A stretch of DNA of 64,000 nucleotides from Sneathia vaginalis (GTDB taxonomy: Bacteria; Fusobacteriota; Fusobacteriia; Fusobacteriales; Leptotrichiaceae). Positions within the stretch are counted from its first letter, which is position 1. Each line of letters starts with the position of its first letter. The position numbers and the translations under genes are program-made. Positions 33,554 through 41,735 of this stretch are shown here, piece by piece. Where the stretch lies: NCBI RefSeq assembly GCF_000973085.1, contig NZ_CP011280.1:398642-462641 (forward strand), read 5' to 3'. The notes beneath the pieces were generated by a model, which was given only the letters and a program-made list of their open reading frames with translations, was not told the DNA's origin and searched no databases.

Positions 33554-35071
33554 ATGAGTTATGTACTGGGAATTGATTTAGGGACAAGTTCTTTAAAAGG
33601 TTTAGTTTTAAATAAAAATGGAGAAATTGTTGAAACAGAACAATATTCTTATCCACTTATTCAAGAAAAAATTGGATATAGCGAACAAAATCCGAAATTT
33701 TGGGTAGAAGCTTTAGAAAATGTAATCAATAATTTATCAAGTAAAATATCGGATTTTACTGAAAACCTTGAAGGAATAAGTTTTTCAGGGCAAATGCACA
33801 GTTTAGTCCTTTTAGATAAATGCGGTAAAGTTTTAAGAAATGCAATATTATGGAATGATGTTAGAACTACTGCTGAATGTAATGAAATAATGAAGGATTC
33901 TTTAAAACTTTTTGAAATTACTAAAAATAGAGCTCTTGAAGGTTTTACATTGCCAAAAATAATGTGGGTACAAAAAAATGAAAAAGAAATATGGGATAAT
34001 GTAAGACATATATTATTACCTAAAGATTATCTTTCATTTTGGTTAACAGGTGAATATGTTACTGATTATTCGGATGCTTCAGGGACTTTATTACTTGATT
34101 TAAATAAAAATGAATGGTCTTCTTATCAATTAGAAAAGTATGATATTCCTAAAGAATATATGCCAAAACTTTTAGGATCTTATGAATTAGTAGGAACTAT
34201 AAAAGCTGAATTAAAAACAAAATTTAATTTTAAGAAAAATATAAAAATATTTGCTGGAGGTGCTGATAATGCCTGTGCTGCACTAACAACAGGAATATAT
34301 GATGAGAATAAGGCTATGGTAAGTATAGGAACCTCTGGAGTATTCTTAACACTAGAGAATAATGTTGATAAAGAATATAATGGAAAGTTACATGTTTTCA
34401 ATCATGTTATTAAAGGATTATATTACTCAATGGGTGTTACATTATCAGCTGGTCATAGTTTAGAATGGTTCAGAAAAACTTTTGCTAAAAACAGTAACTT
34501 TAATGAATTGTTAGAAAAGATAGATGAAATTCCTGCTGGTTCAAATGGCTTATTATTTACACCGTATATAGTTGGAGAAAGAACTCCACATATTGATGCT
34601 AACATAAGAGGAAGTTTTATTGGTATAGATACTAGTCATAACTTAAATCATTTTACAAAATCAGTTGTTGAGGGGATTACATTTTCTTTAAAAGATAGTC
34701 AAGAATTGATTAATGAAATAACAAATAAAAAAATTAATGAAGTTATATCAATAGGTGGGGGAGCAAAAAATAAAAAATGGCTTCAATTACAAGCAGATAT
34801 ATTTGGTTTAAATGTTAAAACAGTTTCAGTTGAACAAGGACCATCTTTAGGAGCTGCTATGCTTTCTGCATTAGGATTATCTTGGTATAAAAATGAACGT
34901 GAATGTATAAAATCATTAATAAATTATTCAAATAGTTATACTCCAGATAATGATAAAAAAGAGAAATATAAAAATATATATGGAATATATAAAAAAATAT
35001 ATGATAATACAAATTTAATTTGTAAGGAAATAAATAATAAAGGAGTAAGAAATGGTAACAATAAAGGATAA
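33554..35071 (+). CDS. xylB: Xylulokinase
   Basis: 505 residues of the FGGY kinase family: YVLGIDLGTSSLKGLVL (phosphate-binding), SFSGQMHSLVLLD, GGADNACAALTTGIY, and the ATP-domain ISIGGGAKNKKWLQLQADIFG. It phosphorylates D-xylulose, linking xylose to the pentose-phosphate pathway. It overlaps the GH31 gene by 20 bases; the AAAGGAG for that gene lies inside the xylB end. Confidence 0.96.
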   Translation: MSYVLGIDLGTSSLKGLVLNKNGEIVETEQYSYPLIQEKIGYSEQNPKFWVEALENVINNLSSKISDFTENLEGISFSGQMHSLVLLDKCGKVLRNAILWNDVRTTAECNEIMKDSLKLFEITKNRALEGFTLPKIMWVQKNEKEIWDNVRHILLPKDYLSFWLTGEYVTDYSDASGTLLLDLNKNEWSSYQLEKYDIPKEYMPKLLGSYELVGTIKAELKTKFNFKKNIKIFAGGADNACAALTTGIYDENKAMVSIGTSGVFLTLENNVDKEYNGKLHVFNHVIKGLYYSMGVTLSAGHSLEWFRKTFAKNSNFNELLEKIDEIPAGSNGLLFTPYIVGERTPHIDANIRGSFIGIDTSHNLNHFTKSVVEGITFSLKDSQELINEITNKKINEVISIGGGAKNKKWLQLQADIFGLNVKTVSVEQGPSLGAAMLSALGLSWYKNERECIKSLINYSNSYTPDNDKKEKYKNIYGIYKKIYDNTNLICKEINNKGVRNGNNKG

Positions 35072-37133
35072 TTGCATTGTAAAAACATATGATGAAGAGT
35101 TATTAATAATAGAACCATGGGGTGAAAACTCATTAAGAGTTAGATCTTTCTTAGATCAAAAATATGTGGATAGAAAGAATGCTTTGACTGAAAACTATTC
35201 TAGTAATTACCCTAATTTATTAATTTATAAGGAAAATGATAAAGCTGTTATTGTTAATGGTAAGATTAAAGCAGTTTTAGATCATAGAGATAGAATAAGT
35301 TTTTTTAATGATAAAGATGAATTAATACTTAAAGAGTTTATAAGACTAAGAGCTGTTAAACACGATGACGGAAGTGAAGATGTAGGAACGATTGAAATAA
35401 CTAAAGATTTTAATTCTACTCTAAAATTAAAATCTAGGGAATACAGATCAAATTTTGATGGTTCGAGTTTTAATGTAAAAGTTAGATTTGAAGCAAATAA
35501 AGAAGAAAAAATATATGGTATGGGTCAATACCAACACGAATATTTAGATTTAAAAAATACAATGCTTGAGTTAGCACAAAGAAATACACAAATGTCTGTT
35601 CCATTTTATATTTCAAGTAAGAATTATGGGTTCTTATGGAATAATCCTGGAATAGGGAAAGTAACTTTTGCTAAAAATTTAACTGAATGGGAAATGTTTG
35701 GGACTGATTATATTGACTATTGGATAACAGTTTCTGATGATTCTAAACAAATAACAGAACAATATACACAAATGACTGGAAGAGTTCCAAAAATGCCGAA
35801 AAATTTACTTGGATTATGGCAAAGTAAATTAAGATATAGAACAGATGAAGAAGTTATTAATATAGTAGAAGAATACAAAAAAAGAGATATACAATTGTCA
35901 ACAATTGCTATAGATTACTTCCACTGGCCAAAGCAAGGTGAATATAGATTTGATAGAGACTACTGGAAAGATCCATCTGGAATGGTTAATAAATTAAAAA
36001 ATGAATATAAAGTAGAACCTATTATTTCAATATGGCCTACAGTTCAATCAGATGCCTATAATTATAATACTTATCTTGAAAATGGCTATTTAGTAAAAGT
36101 TAATAGAGGTATTAGATTAACAATGCAAATACAAGGAAATACATTATATCTAGATACTACTAAAAAAGCTGCAAGAGATTATGTATGGAGTTTAATTAAG
36201 AAAAATTATAAAGATATTGGTATCGACTACTACTGGGTAGATGTGGCAGAACCAGGATTTGCTGTATATGATTTTGATAATTATAGATATAGTAAAGGAA
36301 CCGCTTTTTACTGTGGTAACTTATATCCAAATAAATATTTAGAAATGGTTTATGATGGTAATAAGGATTCTAATGAAGCTGTTGTAACATTAGTACGTGG
36401 AGCTTGGGCTGGTGCTCAAAAATATGGAGCGTTAGCTTGGTCAGGTGACATTGATTCTAGTTTTAAATCTTTTAGAAATCAAGTTAATACAGGATTAAAT
36501 ATGGGAATTGCTGGAATTACATGGTGGACAACTGACATAGGAGGTTTCCATGGAGGTAATCCAGAAGATGAAGAATTTAGAGAATTAATAATAAGATGGT
36601 TCCAATATAGTACTTTCTCCCCAATTTTAAGAATGCACGGGGATAGATTACCACATAGTAAACCTTTGTCAAATACTGGTGGTGGTTGTATGCCAACTGG
36701 AGCTGGAAATGAAATTTGGTCGTATGGTACAAAAGTTGAAGATATACTAACAAAATATGTTAGAATAAGAGAATTATTAAAGGATTATTTAGATAATCTA
36801 ATGCAAGAATCACATGAATTTGGTTATCCGATAATGCGTCCTTTATTCTATGAATTTAAAAATGATAAATTATCTTGGGAAGTTGATAATATTTATATGT
36901 TAGGTGATAGTATTCTTGTTTCTCCTATACTTTATTATAAAGATAGAAAAAGGGAAGTATATTTACCTGCCGATGAAAACTGGATAGACTTATATACTAA
37001 CAAGGTATATAAAGGTGGTAAAAAATATATTGTTGATGCAGGTATAGAAAAAATTCCTGTATTTATAAGAGAAAGATCAAAAGATAATTTTAAAGAATTA
37101 TTTAAATATATTGAAAAGAATATAAATAAATAA
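35052..37133 (+). CDS. Glycoside hydrolase family 31, alpha-xylosidase-like (1)
   Basis: 693 residues, no signal peptide, so cytoplasmic. N-terminal beta-sandwich, then a GH31 barrel: GLWQSKLRYRTDEEV, LSTIAIDYFHWPKQGEY, a nucleophile region YYWVDVAEPGF (Asp), the acid/base candidate LAWSGDIDSSF and RMHGDRLPHS. The short AIDYFHW and DVAEPG forms resemble alpha-xylosidases. It should release xylose from alpha-xylosides; its location after xylA/xylB supports this. Specificity is not provable from sequence. The ATG at 35052 has AAAGGAG six bases upstream. Confidence 0.87.
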   Translation: MVTIKDNCIVKTYDEELLIIEPWGENSLRVRSFLDQKYVDRKNALTENYSSNYPNLLIYKENDKAVIVNGKIKAVLDHRDRISFFNDKDELILKEFIRLRAVKHDDGSEDVGTIEITKDFNSTLKLKSREYRSNFDGSSFNVKVRFEANKEEKIYGMGQYQHEYLDLKNTMLELAQRNTQMSVPFYISSKNYGFLWNNPGIGKVTFAKNLTEWEMFGTDYIDYWITVSDDSKQITEQYTQMTGRVPKMPKNLLGLWQSKLRYRTDEEVINIVEEYKKRDIQLSTIAIDYFHWPKQGEYRFDRDYWKDPSGMVNKLKNEYKVEPIISIWPTVQSDAYNYNTYLENGYLVKVNRGIRLTMQIQGNTLYLDTTKKAARDYVWSLIKKNYKDIGIDYYWVDVAEPGFAVYDFDNYRYSKGTAFYCGNLYPNKYLEMVYDGNKDSNEAVVTLVRGAWAGAQKYGALAWSGDIDSSFKSFRNQVNTGLNMGIAGITWWTTDIGGFHGGNPEDEEFRELIIRWFQYSTFSPILRMHGDRLPHSKPLSNTGGGCMPTGAGNEIWSYGTKVEDILTKYVRIRELLKDYLDNLMQESHEFGYPIMRPLFYEFKNDKLSWEVDNIYMLGDSILVSPILYYKDRKREVYLPADENWIDLYTNKVYKGGKKYIVDAGIEKIPVFIRERSKDNFKELFKYIEKNINK

Positions 37134-37149
37134 TTATATTGGAGAAAAA

Positions 37150-39189
37150 ATGAATAAACAGAATCGATATAAAATAAGTAACAATTCATTTTCTGCAATA
37201 AATGATAAAGAAATATTAATTGTTGAAGAGTGGGGAGTAGATGCTATTAGAGTCTACTCATCACCTAAAAATAAAAAAATTAAAAATGAATTTGGAATTA
37301 AAGAGTTAAAAAAAAATGAAAATTCAAATTTTAAAATAATACAAAATGGAGATATTATTGAATTTATAAATGGCAATTTAAAAGTTGAATATAAAGATAA
37401 TAAATTATTTTTTTATAATAAAAATCAATTAATTCTAGAAGAATATTCAAGAAAACAAAGTAATGTTAGAAGGACTATTGGAATAGATGATGATGTTAAA
37501 ATAGAATATAAGCCATCATATTCATTAAATATTTCACCAAGGGAATTTAAAAAAAATTATAAGGATTCGTTTGAGTCAATACAATTATTTGAGACTGATA
37601 TAAACGAGAAAATTTTTGGAATGGGTTCTTATGCAGAGGAAAATTTGAATAAGAATTTAGGAATGTATGAATTAATGCAAAGAAACTCACAAACTACAAT
37701 ACCTTTCTATATTTCAAATAAAAATTATGGTTTTTTATGGAATGGTTCATCGATAGGTAATGTATCATTTAATAAAAACTATAAAAAATGGGTAAATAAT
37801 AATACCGAATGTATAGATTATGTTGTAATTGTTGGAGAAAATCCAAAAGATATAATTGAAAAATATACTTTTATGGTTGGTAGAGCACCAATAATTAAAA
37901 AAGAATTATTAGGTCTTTGGCAAAGTAAACTAAGATATCAAACAACTAATGAAGTTGAATCAATATATAATGAATACTTAAATAGGAAAATAAAACCTTC
38001 AGTAATTGTTATAGATTATTTTCATTGGACTGAAGATGGAAATTTTGAATTTGATGATAATTATTGGAAAGATATAGATAAATTGTCAAAAAAAATGAAA
38101 GAAACTAACACTGAATTAATGGTTTCTGTTTGGCCAACTGTTAGTAAAAATTCAAAATATTATAATTATTATAAAAATAATAAGATGTTATTAGAACCTA
38201 GAGATAATAAATCAAAAATATTTGATAATAAAGATATTCTTGACTTCTATAATGACGAAACAAAAAAATTCGTCTCAAATTTATTAACAAACAATTATAA
38301 AACCAAGAATATTAAATTATTCTGGGCAGATCAAGCAGAACCTGAAATGAATATATATGAGCAAAGAGAGTATAATACTTCAAAAGGAAATTTTGAAAAA
38401 ATGGCAAATAGATATCCTTATGAGTATTTAATGACAATACCTAGAGAAGAAGGATATCCAGTATTAATAAGATCTGCATGGTTTAATTCACAAAAAGAAG
38501 GAAGTCTTGTTTGGTCTGGGGATATAGATAGTTCATTTAAATCTTTAAGAGAACAAATACAAATACTAATTAGTATGGGACTATCAGGAATCTCTTGGAG
38601 CACAACAGACATAGCAGGTTTCCATAGTGGAGATTCAACTACACAAAAATTTAAGGAATTAATGATTAGATGGTTTCAATTTGCTGTATTTAGTCCAGTT
38701 TTAAGAATGCATGGGGATAGACAACCTCATAGTCAAAAAATTGGTAAAACAGGAGGAGGAGTAAGAACAAGTGGATCTAGTAATGAAATTTGGTCATTTG
38801 GAACAGAAGTTGAAAGAATCTTAACAAAATATATTAGAATTAGAGAAAAATTAGTTGATTATATATTTAAATTATATGAAGAAAGTACAAATTTTGGTTA
38901 TCCAATTTCAAGAAGTTTATTCTTTGAATTTCCAAATGATAAAAAAGCTTGGGACGATAGACTTTCGTATATGTTCGGAAGTGATTTACTCATAAGTCCT
39001 GTTATTGATTTTGAAATGAAAAAAATGAAGGTTTATTTACCTGATGGAAATGATTGGATTAACGTATTTAATAATAAAGTTTACAAAGGTGGTAAGGATT
39101 ATATAATAGAATTTAGTTTAGAAACTTTACCAGTATTTTGTAAAAAAGATAGCTATTTAGCTAAAAAAATAAATTATATTTTTAATTAA
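37150..39189 (+). CDS. Glycoside hydrolase family 31, alpha-xylosidase-like (2)
   Basis: 679 residues, a diverged paralogue of the previous gene (same GLWQSKLRYQT, VIVIDYFHWTEDG, LVWSGDIDSSFKS and RMHGDRQPHS blocks; nucleophile region LFWADQAEPEMN). Cytoplasmic. Two tandem family members with different active-site neighbours suggest they cut different linkages or steps of one oligosaccharide. GGAG precedes the ATG. Confidence 0.87.
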   Translation: MNKQNRYKISNNSFSAINDKEILIVEEWGVDAIRVYSSPKNKKIKNEFGIKELKKNENSNFKIIQNGDIIEFINGNLKVEYKDNKLFFYNKNQLILEEYSRKQSNVRRTIGIDDDVKIEYKPSYSLNISPREFKKNYKDSFESIQLFETDINEKIFGMGSYAEENLNKNLGMYELMQRNSQTTIPFYISNKNYGFLWNGSSIGNVSFNKNYKKWVNNNTECIDYVVIVGENPKDIIEKYTFMVGRAPIIKKELLGLWQSKLRYQTTNEVESIYNEYLNRKIKPSVIVIDYFHWTEDGNFEFDDNYWKDIDKLSKKMKETNTELMVSVWPTVSKNSKYYNYYKNNKMLLEPRDNKSKIFDNKDILDFYNDETKKFVSNLLTNNYKTKNIKLFWADQAEPEMNIYEQREYNTSKGNFEKMANRYPYEYLMTIPREEGYPVLIRSAWFNSQKEGSLVWSGDIDSSFKSLREQIQILISMGLSGISWSTTDIAGFHSGDSTTQKFKELMIRWFQFAVFSPVLRMHGDRQPHSQKIGKTGGGVRTSGSSNEIWSFGTEVERILTKYIRIREKLVDYIFKLYEESTNFGYPISRSLFFEFPNDKKAWDDRLSYMFGSDLLISPVIDFEMKKMKVYLPDGNDWINVFNNKVYKGGKDYIIEFSLETLPVFCKKDSYLAKKINYIFN

Positions 39190-39206
39190 AATGAAAGGAT
39201 ATAGAT

Positions 39207-39683
39207 ATGGGAATAAAGTTAGCAAGAATTGATGAAAGATTAGTACACGGTATAGTTGTAACTCAATGGACAAGTACAACAAATGCACAAAGAATAATGG
39301 TTATAGATGATGTTGTAGCAGAAGATGAGATGAGAAAATCAGCTATGAGAATGAGCAAGCCATCAGGAGTTGGTATGTCACTTATTAATGAAAAGACAGC
39401 AATAACTAATATTAAAGCTGGTAAATATGATAATCATAATGTTTTATTAGTTGTTAATAATGTTGAAGTATTAGTAAGATTGGCAAAAGAAGGTATTAAA
39501 ATACCTAAAGTTAATATAGGTATTATGTTAGATAGACCTGAGCGTAAAAAATATGAAAAAAGTTTTGCAGCAACAGAAAATGAATTACAATTATTAAAAG
39601 AACTTGAAGATATGGGAATACCAGTAACTTATCAATTTGCACCTTCTGATAAAGAAGTATCATTAAAAGAATATTTAAAATAG
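39207..39683 (+). CDS. PTS mannose-family EIIB component (first system)
   Basis: 158 residues; the phosphorylated His is expected at residue 14 in RIDERLVHGIVVTQW. Typical IIB-Man/Sor length and fold (RIMVIDDVVAEDE). It accepts phosphate from the EIIA at 41297 and passes it to the sugar during transport. The genes IIB-IIC-IID-IIA follow each other here. Confidence 0.94.
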   Translation: MGIKLARIDERLVHGIVVTQWTSTTNAQRIMVIDDVVAEDEMRKSAMRMSKPSGVGMSLINEKTAITNIKAGKYDNHNVLLVVNNVEVLVRLAKEGIKIPKVNIGIMLDRPERKKYEKSFAATENELQLLKELEDMGIPVTYQFAPSDKEVSLKEYLK

Positions 39684-39701
39684 GAAAAGGAGATTAAAAT
39701 T

Positions 39702-40493
39702 ATGCCAAGTATTTTACAAGATATATTAATTATATTACTTCCAATGTATGCCTTAATAGATAATCGTGGTATCACAATAGTTAACCACTGGCCAGTAACA
39801 GTTGGGTTCTTTGCAGGGTTAATAATGGGAGATTTACAATCAGCATTAGTTATAGCTGGAACATTTCAATTAATGAGTTTAGGAGTAGCTGCTTTAGGTG
39901 GATCATCAGTACCTGATTACGCTCTTGCTACTGTAGTTGCAATATATTTAAATGCTAGAACTGGAGCTACAATAGGGACAGCTGTTGCTATTGGATTACC
40001 AGTTGGTATAATAGCAATAAATCTAGATGTATTAACAAGAACATTAAATTCATTTGTTTCTGAAAAGGCAAAACAATATTTAGAAAAGAAACAATTTAAA
40101 AAGATGCAAAATGTTAACTTTATAAGTGTATTCTTTGTTTCTATGCAAGCATTTATTCCTATGATTATACTAGTTGTATTTGGACCAACAGCTGTAGAAA
40201 CTATTATAAAGATAACACCTGATTGGTTTACAAATGGTTTAAATATTGCTGGAGGAATGCTACCAGTAGTTGGGGTTGTAATGTTAATGCGTTATATGCC
40301 TACAAGTCGTTATATTTGGGCATTATTAATTGGGTTTGTAATTGCTGCGTATATGAAATTACCAATATTAGCAATTTCTATAGTAGGATTTGCATTAGGA
40401 GTTTATGTTTACAAAGATATGATATCTAAAAAGCAAATGGTAACAAATAATACCGAAGCAGTTTATGAAGGAGGAGTTGATTTTGATGAATAA
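39702..40493 (+). CDS. PTS mannose-family EIIC component (first system)
   Basis: 263 residues with about seven membrane helices; family blocks GLIMGDLQSALVIAGTFQLMSLG and ARTGATIGTAVAIGLPVG. Forms the sugar channel with EIID. AAAGGAG precedes the ATG; the end overlaps the IID start by eight bases. Confidence 0.94.
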   Translation: MPSILQDILIILLPMYALIDNRGITIVNHWPVTVGFFAGLIMGDLQSALVIAGTFQLMSLGVAALGGSSVPDYALATVVAIYLNARTGATIGTAVAIGLPVGIIAINLDVLTRTLNSFVSEKAKQYLEKKQFKKMQNVNFISVFFVSMQAFIPMIILVVFGPTAVETIIKITPDWFTNGLNIAGGMLPVVGVVMLMRYMPTSRYIWALLIGFVIAAYMKLPILAISIVGFALGVYVYKDMISKKQMVTNNTEAVYEGGVDFDE

Positions 40494-41292
40494 TGGAATA
40501 AAATTATCTGAAAAAAATAAAAAAAGAGCCGTTTGGAAATTTTCTTTCATAGGTGCTAACAATTTAAATTATGGGACTTTAATGGGGACAGGTTATGCTT
40601 GGGCTGTTGCTGATCCACTAAGAGAAATATATAAAAATGATGAAGATTATCAAAAAGCAATGAGAATGGAACATGAATATTTTAATATTACACCATATAT
40701 GGGACCACTTGTAATCGGAGCAGATTTAGCAATGCAAGAAAAAGAAGGACTAGAATCATTAAATGCTGTAAGATCTATTAAAACTTCATTAATGGGACCT
40801 TTATCTGGTATTGGAGATTCATTATTATGGGTATTATATCCTACAATAATGGGATCAATTGCAGGTTATATGGCGTTAGATGGGAATCCATTAGGTGCTA
40901 TAATATGGATGTTATTGAATTTAACGCTAATACTTTTAAGATTAAAATTGTTTGAAATTGGATATAATTCAGGTGTTAGATTAATTACTGATTTATCTGA
41001 TAAATTAAGTGCAATAACAGAAGGTGCTTCAGTAATGGGGTTAACAGTAGTTGGAAGCTTAATTGCTACTGTTGTAAGAGTAAAATCTCCTATTGAGTTT
41101 AAATTTGGAGAAGTCGTTTTAAATCTACAAACTGGTATTTTTGATAAGATTTTACCTGCATTATTACCAGTTACTTTAACTGGAATAGTATACTATTTAA
41201 TGGAAAAAAGAAAATGGGGATTCTTAAGAGTTATACTAACTATAGTTGTATTCTCATTAATAGGATCATACTTTAAAGTTTTAGGAGCGTAG
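40486..41292 (+). CDS. PTS mannose-family EIID component (first system)
   Basis: 268 residues from ATG 40486; GGAGG lies upstream (an ATG at 40465 belongs to the IIC end). IID-type features: AVWKFSFIGANNLNYGTLMGTG, a cytosolic segment, then ALxGPLSGIGDSLLW-like SLMGPLSGIGDSLLW and C-terminal membrane helices. Pairs with EIIC in the membrane. Confidence 0.93.
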   Translation: MNNGIKLSEKNKKRAVWKFSFIGANNLNYGTLMGTGYAWAVADPLREIYKNDEDYQKAMRMEHEYFNITPYMGPLVIGADLAMQEKEGLESLNAVRSIKTSLMGPLSGIGDSLLWVLYPTIMGSIAGYMALDGNPLGAIIWMLLNLTLILLRLKLFEIGYNSGVRLITDLSDKLSAITEGASVMGLTVVGSLIATVVRVKSPIEFKFGEVVLNLQTGIFDKILPALLPVTLTGIVYYLMEKRKWGFLRVILTIVVFSLIGSYFKVLGA

Positions 41293-41296
41293 CTTT

Positions 41297-41716
41297 ATGA
41301 AAAAAATTATTGTTGCAAGTCATCATAAGCTTGCTAATGGATTTAAGAACACATTAGAATATATTTTGCCTAATACAGTTGAAATAATTGACATTAGTGC
41401 TTATTTAGAAAATGTTTCAGTTGATAAACAAATTGATGAAGTATTAAGTAATTTTACTAAAGAAGAGCAAATCTTTGTATTTACTGATATACCAGGAGGA
41501 TCTGTTAATCAAGCTTTTATAAGAAGATTAAACGATTATAATATAGAATTAATTTCTGGAACAAATTTATCAATTTTAATTTCAATAGCTACTCAACTTG
41601 GGGAAAAAAATATTGATAAAGATACTATTAGAGAAGAAATAATAAATGCTGCTAGTGAAATTGTTTATGTAAATGATAAATTAGCAAGTCAATCTTTAGA
41701 TGAAGATGACGAATAA
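41297..41716 (+). CDS. PTS mannose-family EIIA component (first system)
   Basis: 139 residues; His9 in IVASHHKLANG is the expected phosphorylation site, and FVFTDIPGGSVNQ is the family DLxGGSP-like region. Takes phosphate from HPr and gives it to EIIB. Ends in an acidic tail. Confidence 0.92.
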   Translation: MKKIIVASHHKLANGFKNTLEYILPNTVEIIDISAYLENVSVDKQIDEVLSNFTKEEQIFVFTDIPGGSVNQAFIRRLNDYNIELISGTNLSILISIATQLGEKNIDKDTIREEIINAASEIVYVNDKLASQSLDEDDE

Positions 41717-41735
41717 AAAAAAATAGGAGAATTTT

